Below, in pieces: positions 34,906-42,961 of a DNA stretch of 55,226 bases. Origin of the DNA: Cyclobacteriaceae bacterium (lineage in GTDB: Bacteria > Bacteroidota > Bacteroidia > Cytophagales > Cyclobacteriaceae); contig JAHEGY010000017.1 in assembly GCA_024644875.1 (NCBI GenBank), positions 1 to 55,226 of the forward strand, given 5' to 3'. Both the position numbers and the translations under genes were made by a program. The notes under the pieces were generated by a model. The model made no database searches. It worked only from the letters and a program-made list of their open reading frames with translations, and had not been told where the DNA came from. The stretch's first letter is position 1, and each line of letters starts with the position of its first letter.

Positions 34906-35862
34906 ATGCTGAGTAGAGTTGCTGATTCAATTTATTGGATGAACAGATATCTTGAGCGTGCTGAAAATTATGCACGTTTTCTGGATGTAAATTTTAACCT
35001 TTCACTTGAACTACCTCCAAACATTTCTGAAGAATGGAAACCTTTGGTGCTAACAACCGGTGATTGGAAGATGTATGATACATTATATGATAAAATAGAT
35101 AAAGAATATGTAATTTACTTTCTTGCTTTTGATCAAAATAATCCGAACTCAATATATAATTCAATTATCAAAGCCCGAGAAAATGCCCGGGCCATCAGGC
35201 CTGAAATAACCAAGGAGGTATGGGAGCAGATAAACTACATTTATTATTTGGTAAAAGAAGGTCACAGTAAAAAACAATGGCAAAGAAGCGATCCCAGGAA
35301 TTTTTTTACCGAAATTAAAAAAGGGTGTCAATTGCTTCATGGTATTTTTGACGCAACCATTTCCCGAACAGATGGATGGCATTTTGGAAAAATCGGCCAA
35401 CTGATTGAACGTGCTGATAAAACCTCACGGGTACTTGATGTGAAGTATCATATGCTTTTGCCGACCCCTGAAGCCGTTGGTTCACCCTTTGATTTATTAC
35501 AATGGACTGCTTTACTGAAATCTGTTAGTGCTTATGATATGTATCGAAAAACAAATGGTAAGCTTACTCCAATCGGCATATCTGAATTCCTCATCCTGGA
35601 TAAAGTTTTTCCAAGATCCATGCTGAGGTGCCTTATGCATGCAGAAAACTCCCTTTATAAAATAACAGGAGGGAGCGTTGGCTACTCAAATATAGCCGAG
35701 AAAAAGATCGGGATTTTAAAATCCCAACTCGAATATGGGGATATTAATGAGATATTTCATTCCGGGCTGCACGAGTATCTTGATGATTTCCAGGTAAAGT
35801 TGAATGAGGTATCAAAAGCCATATTTGATACTTTTTTTTCTATAGAAAACGTAAAAAAATAA
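34906..35862 (+). CDS. Alpha-E domain protein, partner of permuted ATP-grasp
   Basis: A 318-residue helical protein. I chose the ATG at 34906 because MLSRVADSIYWMNRYLERAE is the conserved beginning of the alpha-E family; an in-frame ATG at 34855 would overlap the ATP-grasp gene by 38 bases and adds no conserved sequence. Further conserved parts are ARENARAIRPEITKEVWEQI and IGQLIERADKTSRVLDVKYH. The family has no known enzymatic activity and nearly always accompanies permuted ATP-grasp genes, sometimes fused to them (family knowledge). It has no signal peptide. Its stop is 25 bases before the Anbu gene. Confidence 0.92.
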   Translation: MLSRVADSIYWMNRYLERAENYARFLDVNFNLSLELPPNISEEWKPLVLTTGDWKMYDTLYDKIDKEYVIYFLAFDQNNPNSIYNSIIKARENARAIRPEITKEVWEQINYIYYLVKEGHSKKQWQRSDPRNFFTEIKKGCQLLHGIFDATISRTDGWHFGKIGQLIERADKTSRVLDVKYHMLLPTPEAVGSPFDLLQWTALLKSVSAYDMYRKTNGKLTPIGISEFLILDKVFPRSMLRCLMHAENSLYKITGGSVGYSNIAEKKIGILKSQLEYGDINEIFHSGLHEYLDDFQVKLNEVSKAIFDTFFSIENVKK

Positions 35863-35887
35863 ACTGATCATCATATAAATTAAAACA

Positions 35888-36613
35888 ATGACTTATTGTT
35901 TGGGAATTAAAGTTAAATCTGGAATTATTGGGATTTCGGACACACGTATTACCTCGGGTCATGAAACAACCCAAGCCAAGAAAGTGTACACAGTCAATAA
36001 GGAAAAACACTCATTCTTTATTATGACTTCAGGATTACGCTCAGTAAGGGATAAAGCCCTTACATATTTCAAGGAAATTATCGAAGAAAACGATGAAAAC
36101 TATAATAAACTTTATAAAGCAATAAATGCCTTTGCTGACCAGGTGAAACGGGCCGCGCATGAAGATAAAGACTCATTAAAGGAAGCCGGATTAAGCTTCA
36201 ACCTCAATGCCATTGTTGGAGGGCAATTGCAGGATGATGATGAACATAAGCTCTATTTGCTATATCCTGAGGGCAATTGGGTAGAAATCTCCGAAGGTGC
36301 AAGATTTGTAATCATCGGCAACAACGGATATGGAAAGCCCATATTGGACAGGGCGATCAAATATGATTCATCCTTGAAATTTGCTTTAAAAGCCGGGTTC
36401 CTCTCTTTTGATGCAACCAGGATAAGTGCAAACGATGTGGAATATCCGATAGATGTGATTTATTATGTTAAAGATTCTTTTAAGATCGTTGAGAAAAGGT
36501 ATAAAAAGGATGAATTGCAGAAGATATCCAGGTTTTGGAGCGGAAAGTTAAGTGAATCCATCAATAATTTACCCGAAGAATGGATGGATAAACTATTTCA
36601 AATCAAGCTATAA
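35888..36613 (+). CDS. Anbu, bacterial proteasome-like Ntn-hydrolase
   Basis: A 241-residue protein of the proteasome beta-subunit superfamily. The start MTYCLGIKVKSG shows that removal of Met-1 leaves Thr2 as N-terminal nucleophile, with no propeptide. The MTYC opening is characteristic of Anbu. Asp18 in SDTRITSG corresponds to the Asp17 of proteasomes, and Lys31/Lys32 (AKKVYTV) are candidates for the catalytic lysine. FIMTSGLRSVRDKAL and AIVGGQL fit the beta-sandwich strands. Anbu forms helical or ring-like oligomers in published structures, and its natural substrate is not known. The gene lies inside the ATP-grasp/alpha-E/transglutaminase operon, which is the usual setting. Confidence 0.93.
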   Translation: MTYCLGIKVKSGIIGISDTRITSGHETTQAKKVYTVNKEKHSFFIMTSGLRSVRDKALTYFKEIIEENDENYNKLYKAINAFADQVKRAAHEDKDSLKEAGLSFNLNAIVGGQLQDDDEHKLYLLYPEGNWVEISEGARFVIIGNNGYGKPILDRAIKYDSSLKFALKAGFLSFDATRISANDVEYPIDVIYYVKDSFKIVEKRYKKDELQKISRFWSGKLSESINNLPEEWMDKLFQIKL

Positions 36614-36640
36614 GCGGGCTTCAATCTGAAAAATCACCTC

Positions 36641-37486
36641 ATGAAAATAAAAATAATTCATAAAACGGAATATACATTCACATCCAAAGTGTTTCTGGAA
36701 CCACACTACCTCCGGTTCAAACCTAAATTTACACCCTATTGCATTCTTGAATCATTCAAAATAAATATTCTGCCCAAACCAGCAGGTATCTCTGAGTTTA
36801 TAGATGTGGAGAATAATATGATCCATTTCTGCTGGTTTGTGGATACGCATCGGCAAACAGTTATCGAAACAAGATCAGTCCTCGATATCAGTGATTTTAA
36901 TCCATTTAATTTCCTTGTATATCCGGATGAATGCAATATTTTACCCTTCGTATATGCGGATAATCTCAGGAAATTGCTGGTGCCGGCATTAAGTGTTGTA
37001 ACCTTACAGGATGAAGTGATTAAATACGGAGAGGAGCAAAAAGAAGCATCTGAAAATAAAACCGTTGACTTTATATTGAATCTTACTAAACAAATTTGCA
37101 ATGATTTTATTCTTGAATCGCGGATGACTGGTCAACCCCACGAACCGGATATTACCTTCAATCTTCGCAAGGGCTCATGCAGGGACCTGGCCTGGTTTCA
37201 GATTCAACTGTTGCGGTATATGGGTATAGCCTCCAGGTTTGTCAGTGGTTATTATTATATCCCTTCGGAGAAACCCGAATTTGAACTTCATGCCTGGCTG
37301 GAAGCCTATATTCCAGGTGCTGGCTGGATAGGTTTTGATCCCAGTCATGGTATAGTTACGGGAAATGATCATATCCCAATTGCCTGTAGTTCAGATTTCG
37401 AGAACACCATGCCGGTTACAGGCTCTGTCAGAGGGGATGCTGCTTCGAGCCTGAAAACAGAATTAAAGATCGAGCTTATCGGATGA
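36641..37486 (+). CDS. Transglutaminase-like cysteine protease, Anbu-operon type
   Basis: A 281-residue cytoplasmic protein. The N-terminal bacterial transglutaminase-like domain (about 1-110) begins KIKIIHKTEYTFTSKVFLEP. The papain-like core has Cys180 (GSCRDLAWFQI), His217 (ELHAWLEAY) and Asp233 (GFDPSHG). Bacterial members are thought to cleave peptide or isopeptide bonds, so this enzyme may process the product of the ATP-grasp ligase or the peptides released by Anbu. It is the last of the four-gene unit, 27 bases after Anbu. No signal peptide is seen, matching the cytoplasmic location of its partners. Confidence 0.92.
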   Translation: MKIKIIHKTEYTFTSKVFLEPHYLRFKPKFTPYCILESFKINILPKPAGISEFIDVENNMIHFCWFVDTHRQTVIETRSVLDISDFNPFNFLVYPDECNILPFVYADNLRKLLVPALSVVTLQDEVIKYGEEQKEASENKTVDFILNLTKQICNDFILESRMTGQPHEPDITFNLRKGSCRDLAWFQIQLLRYMGIASRFVSGYYYIPSEKPEFELHAWLEAYIPGAGWIGFDPSHGIVTGNDHIPIACSSDFENTMPVTGSVRGDAASSLKTELKIELIG

Positions 37487-37672
37487 TTTCCCGGATCTGC
37501 TTCCCAGCATGATCTATTCTGTCCTCTTTTCTATCATGGTGAGCAAAGGCAGGGTTGTTGTATAAAAAAGTTTCAATAAAAACTTCCATGATTCAATAGT
37601 TTTAAACCAATATTAAATATAAAAAAACGTACGATTCCAAAAATCGATACGATTGAATTTCACATCCCGGGT

Positions 37673-37694
37673 TTTACTGTATAATAACAGTAAA
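37673..37694. repeat. Perfect inverted repeat, 8-bp arms
   Basis: TTTACTGT, loop ATAATA, then ACAGTAAA. About 250 bases before the regulator start. There is no T-tract, so it is more likely a binding site or structural dyad than a terminator of the amidoligase operon. Confidence 0.4.
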
Positions 37695-37920
37695 TTCTGT
37701 ACCTAATTTAAGTTAATTATTGTTTCCACCATTAAAATTGGCACGCCACAAATCCGGATATATAGTAAACTGCAATTTTATAAATTCCACTTACTATGTG
37801 CCCTTTCATAGTAAAGGCATAATTAATTGATTTTACTCCTCCCCATTTTCTAAAATTTTCAGAATATGTTTATGTATTAATTCGATTTTTTTATCTTTAC
37901 GATCCTCAGGAATCAAGGGC

Positions 37921-37935
37921 ATTTAACAGTTAAAT
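37921..37935. promoter_or_regulatory. 15-bp palindrome before the regulator gene (copy 1 of 2)
   Basis: ATTTAAC-A-GTTAAAT, perfectly symmetric about the central A. The 13-bp core TTTAACAGTTAAA recurs, as its own reverse complement, at 39664-39676 upstream of the sulfatase unit. It lies 7 bases before the regulator ATG, where a bound protein would block the transcript or ribosome. Autoregulation is inference. Confidence 0.5.
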
Positions 37936-37942
37936 TTTTTAA

Positions 37943-39526
37943 ATGGCAGTCGATCTACAATTCGATGATATTAAGATAAAGCAACAAGTTTCCCGTATAT
38001 TAGAAACTCAATCCTTTAAAAGTTCTAATATATTGTCCCGATTTCTGTACTATATTGTATCTGAGACGCTGGAGGGGAAGGGGGAATATCTAAAAGAGTA
38101 CGTTATAGCGACCAGCGTATTGAACAGGAATACTGATTTTGATCCCCAGCTTGATGCCATTGTACGAATTCATGCCCGGAGATTACGTAACCTGCTTGAT
38201 GATTACTACAATGGGGAAGGACTGCATGATCCCATCAGGATATCCATACCTAAAGGGCGGTATATACCGGTTTTTGACAATAACAAAGCAAAAGAGTCCC
38301 GGAAGGAATACACCGAAAGCGAAATCGGGCAATCCATCCTTTCGGAACCTGTTATTGCAGTGATCCCGGATTTGAATTCAAATAAAAATGAACGGGCCAA
38401 AGTGATCTGTAACGTTTTTTGCCGTGATTTAAGTGTAGAACTCTCGCGATTTAACGAGATTATCGTTGTGTCCAATTACTCAATTGGGGTGGCTATGGAT
38501 AATTTCAAAAACCTGGACAGTTTGGCAAATAAACTAGGTATTGATTACATTATTGTTGTTAGTTGTGATTGTGAAGAAGAAAATGTCAAGGTTACTGTCG
38601 AAGTCGATTCTGTGTTAAAAAAACAGCTTATCTGGGCAGAATCCTTCAATTTTGATCATAATAAAGGGAAAAGGATCAAGAACTATGTTACGGCAATTAA
38701 AAAGATTCTGGGCATGATAGGGGGTTTTTTCGGATTGGTCTACCGGGATTCCCTGGCACTCAGGATTCCCGAGGATTTTGACCATATGTATGCAGTGTAC
38801 TGGCATAACCATTATCATAAACATTTTTCCTATGAGGCTCATCAGCAATCTATGAAAGCAGTAAGTATTGGGCTAAAAAAGGATCCCGAAAATTCTCTTT
38901 TAACATCTTTTAAGGCACAATTATACCTGGATCTTAATGCTATGGATGTTCGGGGAGATATTGATTATTTGGCCGAAGGTCAAAAACTTGCGTTCAGGGC
39001 CCTGGATCTGGATCAGAACAATCAGCATGCCTGGATGATGGTGGCATGGACCAATTTGCTGGAACATGATAAAAAAGAATTTATCCGCTCAGCGGAGAAA
39101 TGCATATCAATCAATCCGAATAACGTGATGTATACCGGTTCGATCGGTTTTGGTTATGAATGCGCCGGTGAATATGAAAAGGGCCTGGAAGTCATGTCTG
39201 AGTCCATTAAACTGAATCCTTATTATTTCTGGAATATGAATCTGGGATTTTGTTTCTATTATCTATCACATAAAGAATTTGACGAAGCATTTATCTGGGC
39301 CGAAAAGATCAGTAGGGATGGGCTGTTATGGGATCCTTTGCTGAGGGCAAGCTGCCTGGGTCACTTAGGAAAGACCGGGGAATCTACCAGAGCCGTCCGG
39401 GAGTTATTAAAAATCTCACCAAATTTTCCGGAAAGAGCAAGAAAGATCGTTGATGTATTTCTGCTGGATCCTGATCTTCAGGAAACGATTATCCATGGCT
39501 TGATCCTTTCAGGTATATCGATTTAA
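37943..39526 (+). CDS. TPR/TolB-like regulator with N-terminal DNA-binding-like domain
   Basis: A 527-residue soluble protein with three regions. Residues 1-110 (FLYYIVSETLEGKGEYLKEY, then FDPQLDAIVRIHARRLRNLL and IRISIPKGRYIPVF) match a domain found at the N-terminus of many TPR-containing proteins annotated as adenylate-cyclase-like or TolB-like regulators, and probably binds DNA. Residues about 115-240 are TolB-like. From about 270 to the end there are tetratricopeptide helices (for example AWMMVAWTNLLEHDKKEF, FGYECAGEYEKGLEVM). No cyclase catalytic domain is present. It precedes a sulfatase operon and may control it; the matching palindromes support this. Ligand unknown. Confidence 0.8.
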   Translation: MAVDLQFDDIKIKQQVSRILETQSFKSSNILSRFLYYIVSETLEGKGEYLKEYVIATSVLNRNTDFDPQLDAIVRIHARRLRNLLDDYYNGEGLHDPIRISIPKGRYIPVFDNNKAKESRKEYTESEIGQSILSEPVIAVIPDLNSNKNERAKVICNVFCRDLSVELSRFNEIIVVSNYSIGVAMDNFKNLDSLANKLGIDYIIVVSCDCEEENVKVTVEVDSVLKKQLIWAESFNFDHNKGKRIKNYVTAIKKILGMIGGFFGLVYRDSLALRIPEDFDHMYAVYWHNHYHKHFSYEAHQQSMKAVSIGLKKDPENSLLTSFKAQLYLDLNAMDVRGDIDYLAEGQKLAFRALDLDQNNQHAWMMVAWTNLLEHDKKEFIRSAEKCISINPNNVMYTGSIGFGYECAGEYEKGLEVMSESIKLNPYYFWNMNLGFCFYYLSHKEFDEAFIWAEKISRDGLLWDPLLRASCLGHLGKTGESTRAVRELLKISPNFPERARKIVDVFLLDPDLQETIIHGLILSGISI

Positions 39527-39579
39527 GATTAATTCCACGAATTAGCGTTACTATCCATTAAGTTTTGTTCCCGATAATC

Positions 39580-39597
39580 AAAAGGATATCACCTTTT
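39580..39597 (+). terminator. Weak hairpin after the regulator gene
   Basis: AAAAGG, loop ATATCA, CCTTTT. It lies 54 bases after the regulator stop. The stem is short and no long T-tract follows, so termination is uncertain. Confidence 0.3.
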
Positions 39598-39663
39598 CAA
39601 TTATTCATAACCTCAACATGGTTAAATAATACACCTTTTTAATCTTTATATTAAAGCCGGCTG

Positions 39664-39676
39664 TTTAACTGTTAAA
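39664..39676. promoter_or_regulatory. 13-bp palindrome upstream of the sulfatase unit (copy 2 of 2)
   Basis: TTTAAC-T-GTTAAA, the reverse complement of the core before the regulator gene at 37922-37934. It lies about 87 bases before the decayed secreted gene and 348 bases before the sulfatase ATG. Candidate operator for the adjacent regulator. Confidence 0.5.
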
Positions 39677-39762
39677 TGTAGGGTAGACTTAGAAAGTCTC
39701 CTCTCAATATCTAATTTAGCCTTAACAAATACCTGATTATAAACCTGATTACACCTATTGCC

Positions 39763-39967
39763 ATGAAAAAAATACCCTTAACCTGTTGCCTTTTACTTAC
39801 TGGATTTTTAGTGAAAGCACAATCATCCGACGATGTTGCCCTTGTTCAGAGTCTCTAGGGCATGGAGAAAAGAGCAATTGGAGAATTATTTTATCATTTC
39901 AATCCAGATGTATCTCCAGGAGACCCTGCCATTTATCGGTGAACTGGAGGATCTTATAGAGGATTAA
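39763..39967 (+). pseudogene. Remnant of a secreted Bacteroidetes protein with a nonsense codon and internal deletion
   Basis: An ATG at 39763 opens a signal peptide (MKKIPLTCCLLLTGFLVKA) and SSDDVALVQSL, then a TAG at 39856. In the same frame the sequence goes on as GMEKRAI. In another frame (ending TAA at 39965-39967) it reads EQLENYFIISIQMYLQETLP and then FIGELEDLIED. From memory this joins the N-terminus and the C-terminus of a secreted family of about 180-200 residues common in Bacteroidetes, missing the middle of roughly 100 residues or more. The two fragments abut at the junction between GMEKRA and QLENYF. I infer an internal deletion with frameshift plus a premature stop. It could also be a very short expressed peptide. 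Confidence 0.6.
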
Positions 39968-40023
39968 TAATGAAGTTGATATACATGCTAACATAAATCG
40001 AAAAAATAATTAATAGATCTGCC

Positions 40024-42396
40024 ATGAAAAATTTAATAAAGTTTATTGCTCTATTATTTGTACTTGCCTGCTTCCAAAGCTGTGACCAAAAACCGGTTAC
40101 AGAGGTTAAAAGTGGTGAAACTGACCGGACAATTCTACCCTTGAAAGCACCACCACCACCACTTTACACAGAACTGGATGTCAGAAACGCAACACCTCCT
40201 CCACCATTCGACGTAAAAGCGCCTGAAGAGGCACCAAATGTCCTGCTCGTCCTGATCGACGATCTGGGTTTTGCAGGGACCAGCAAATTCGGTGGTCCGG
40301 TGAATACGCCTACTTTTGACCGAATTGCGAGTGAAGGTGTGTATTACAATAATTTTCATACAACGTCAGTGTGTTCACCTACGCGTGCTGCACTTAAAAG
40401 TGGCCGCAATCACCATCAAAACAATATGGGATCCATCATTGAAACGGGAACAGCATTTCCCGGGAATACCGGTTCTATTCCACAATCGGTTGCTCCCGTT
40501 GCAGAAATGTTACGCCTGAATGGATACAATACGGCGGCGTTTGGGAAGTGGCATGAACTCGCTGCATGGGAAGCGAATATGGCAGGGCCATTCACCCGCT
40601 GGCCTACAGGGCCAAATGGCGGATTTGAGAAATTCTATGGCTTCCTGGGCGGGGAGACCAACCAGTGGGCACCTTTCATTTATGATGGAACAACACCTGT
40701 CGCCCTTCCTGAGGATCCGGATTATCATTTTCTGGATGATATGACCGATCAGGCTGTTGCCTGGATGAAATTTCAGAATGCCATGCGTCCGGATAAACCA
40801 TTCTTTGTGTATTATGCTCCCGGTGCCACACATGCTCCTCATCATGTTCCAGAAGCGTGGATTGAAAAACATAAAGGACAGTTTGATCAGGGATGGGATA
40901 GAATGAGAGAAGAGATTCTCGCCCGGCAACTTGAAATAGGGATTAGTCCCGAGGGAACGCAACTCACCGAAAAACCAAGTGCCATTCCCAACTGGGATGA
41001 CTTGTCCGAAGATGAAGAAACTTTATTCAAGCACCAGGCTGAAGTGTTTGCCGCTTATATCGATTATACCGATCATCATGTAGGGCGTCTGGTCGAAGCT
41101 GTTGAGGAAATGGGGGAATTGGACAATACACTTATATTTTTTGTATATGGTGATAATGGAACGAGTGCTGAAGGCGGAAGAAATGGTATGTTCAGTGAGA
41201 TGACTTATTTTAATGGCGTCCAGGAAAAAGTGGAGGATATGCTCAAAAAAATGGATAAATGGGGCAGTCCCGAAACCTATCCACATATGGCAGCGGGCTG
41301 GGCAGTTATGTTCGATACCCCTTATAAGTGGACAAAGCAAATGGGATCAGATTATGGCGGGACGAAGGTCGGGATGGCTATACACTGGCCTAAAGGGATC
41401 AAGGCCAAAGGCGAATTGCGGAATCAATTTCATCATGTGATCGATGTGGCTCCTACCATATTGGAAGCGGCCGGATTGCCGGAACCAGTTGAAGTGAACA
41501 GCGTAAAACAGGTTCCTATGGCCGGAACAAGCATGTTATACTCCTTCAATGATGCCAATGCGCCAGATCAGCATACCCAACAATATTTTGAAATGTTTGG
41601 TAACCGTGCCATGTATAAAGATGGCTGGCTGGCCAGGACCATTCACAGGGCGCCCTGGGAAATGCAGCCACGACGACCATTGGCTGAGGATATCTGGGAG
41701 TTGTACAATGTGAATGAAGACTTCAGCCTGTCTAATGATCTTTCTCAGGAGCATCCTGATAAGTTGAAAGCATTACAGGATCTTTTCATGACCGAAGGTG
41801 AAAAATATAATGTATTGCCCATAGATGATAGGCTAATGGAAAGAATAATAGCAGAGAATGTGGGCAGGCCGGACCCGATGGAAGGACGTACATCCATTAC
41901 TTTGGCTGAAGGGATGACAGGCATGACCGAAAATACTTTTTTAAATATTAAAAATAAGTCCTTAACGATCACGGCAGAGGTGGGTATCCCGGAAGATGGC
42001 GGTCATGGAATTATCATCGCACAGGGCGGAAGATTTGGCGGATGGGCATTGTACATGGATAAAGGAATACCATGCTATGACTATAATTTTCTTGGGATGC
42101 AACAATTTACCATATCTTCTGATAAAAGACTTCCCGCCGGAAAATCAACGATCCGGTTTGAATTTGATTATGATGGGGGCGGTGTAGCCAAAGGTGGAAC
42201 CGGTACTTTTTATATCAATGATGAAAAAGCAGGAGAAGGCAGGATAGAACGTACGCAGCCCAGAATTTTCTCTGCCGATGAAACTGCAGATGTGGGAATT
42301 GACCTGGCTACTCCTGTGGTGGAGGTCATTGGGGCAGAGGAAGAATCCAGGTTTACAGGAAGCATACCAATGGTATCTGTTGAGATAAAGAATTGA
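40024..42396 (+). CDS. Arylsulfatase-type sulfatase, lipoprotein
   Basis: A 790-residue exported type I sulfatase with lipobox CFQSC, so membrane-anchored. The catalytic start PNVLLVLIDDLGFAGTSKFG supplies the metal-binding Asp pair. The formylglycine signature is VCSPTRAALKSGR with Cys117, so it needs cysteine-type maturation by a sulfatase-maturating enzyme not seen here. Later are FFVYGDNGTSAEGG (metal ligands Asp-Asn) and YGGTKVGMAIHWPKGI. After the core (about residue 610) comes a beta-rich C-terminal domain of about 170 residues. The length is greater than typical carbohydrate sulfatases and resembles the Pseudomonas-type alkyl/aryl sulfatases. First intact gene of a four-gene unit. Confidence 0.93.
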   Translation: MKNLIKFIALLFVLACFQSCDQKPVTEVKSGETDRTILPLKAPPPPLYTELDVRNATPPPPFDVKAPEEAPNVLLVLIDDLGFAGTSKFGGPVNTPTFDRIASEGVYYNNFHTTSVCSPTRAALKSGRNHHQNNMGSIIETGTAFPGNTGSIPQSVAPVAEMLRLNGYNTAAFGKWHELAAWEANMAGPFTRWPTGPNGGFEKFYGFLGGETNQWAPFIYDGTTPVALPEDPDYHFLDDMTDQAVAWMKFQNAMRPDKPFFVYYAPGATHAPHHVPEAWIEKHKGQFDQGWDRMREEILARQLEIGISPEGTQLTEKPSAIPNWDDLSEDEETLFKHQAEVFAAYIDYTDHHVGRLVEAVEEMGELDNTLIFFVYGDNGTSAEGGRNGMFSEMTYFNGVQEKVEDMLKKMDKWGSPETYPHMAAGWAVMFDTPYKWTKQMGSDYGGTKVGMAIHWPKGIKAKGELRNQFHHVIDVAPTILEAAGLPEPVEVNSVKQVPMAGTSMLYSFNDANAPDQHTQQYFEMFGNRAMYKDGWLARTIHRAPWEMQPRRPLAEDIWELYNVNEDFSLSNDLSQEHPDKLKALQDLFMTEGEKYNVLPIDDRLMERIIAENVGRPDPMEGRTSITLAEGMTGMTENTFLNIKNKSLTITAEVGIPEDGGHGIIIAQGGRFGGWALYMDKGIPCYDYNFLGMQQFTISSDKRLPAGKSTIRFEFDYDGGGVAKGGTGTFYINDEKAGEGRIERTQPRIFSADETADVGIDLATPVVEVIGAEEESRFTGSIPMVSVEIKN

Positions 42397-42439
42397 AAAA
42401 GTAAAGTTTAATTAAAAGGATTGGATTGTTCCGAAAAAG

Positions 42440-42955
42440 ATGAAGATAAACAGGATAAAAGAAGAACTGAAGGTTTCCCTTCTGACAGCTATCTACCTGC
42501 TTGTCTGGTTCGGAATTATGATGCTAATAAAGGTGTTGTTGTTAGAGGATTACCATATTGACTTTACACGAACAACAGTATTCATAGCTGGAGCTCTGGG
42601 TGTATCGCATGCCATTGATATATTCGGGAAAGTTCCGCTCTTCCGTAAATCTACACCCCCGGCCGTATTCGAAATAGTAGTAAGAATAATCATAGTTCTA
42701 GCAGGGGTATTCATCCTGCTTATTCTTGAGAAATCCTTTGATGAGCGTCATGAATATGGTGGCTTCATTAATTCGTTTAAAAACCTGGCAAATCATGCTG
42801 ATATATACCATATCTGGGTAAACACAATTGCAGTTTTGGGTGCCCTGATCTTTTATTACATGTGGTCTATAGTAAAGAAGCACCTGGGAGGAAAAAGTCT
42901 GTGGGATATTTTACTTGCTCCGATTCCGGGAAAAGAAATTATAAAGGATGAATAA
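42440..42955 (+). CDS. Hypothetical membrane protein, about four helices
   Basis: A 171-residue inner-membrane protein I do not recognise. Hydrophobic segments occur at about 12-34 (LLTAIYLLVWFGIMMLIKVL), 45-62, 78-98 (IVVRIIIVLAGVFILLIL) and 125-146 (IWVNTIAVLGALIFYYMW). It starts 43 bases after the sulfatase stop and ends 6 bases before the next ORF, which places it firmly in the sulfatase operon. The two loops carry His and acidic residues (DERHEYGG, ANHADIYH). No named domain is evident. A role in uptake or assembly of the sulfatase system is only an inference from position. Confidence 0.75.
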   Translation: MKINRIKEELKVSLLTAIYLLVWFGIMMLIKVLLLEDYHIDFTRTTVFIAGALGVSHAIDIFGKVPLFRKSTPPAVFEIVVRIIIVLAGVFILLILEKSFDERHEYGGFINSFKNLANHADIYHIWVNTIAVLGALIFYYMWSIVKKHLGGKSLWDILLAPIPGKEIIKDE

Positions 42956-42961
42956 AGATAA

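Larger units (their letters stand above)
37487..37942. other. 456-base gene-free region with inverted repeats
   Basis: No coding frame is convincing. It contains TTTACTGT-ATAATA-ACAGTAAA (37673-37694), an imperfect repeat of CGTACGATT with AATCGATACG nearby (about 37627-37652), a 7-of-8 -7-like element TATCTTTA (37892-37899), and a 15-bp palindrome before the next gene. It holds the promoter and control sites of the regulator that follows. Confidence 0.6.

Noticed and set aside
40510-40962. 150-codon open frame opposite the sulfatase gene
   Set aside because: It lies wholly within a well-supported coding gene on the other strand, its composition looks like antisense translation, and it has no recognised domain.
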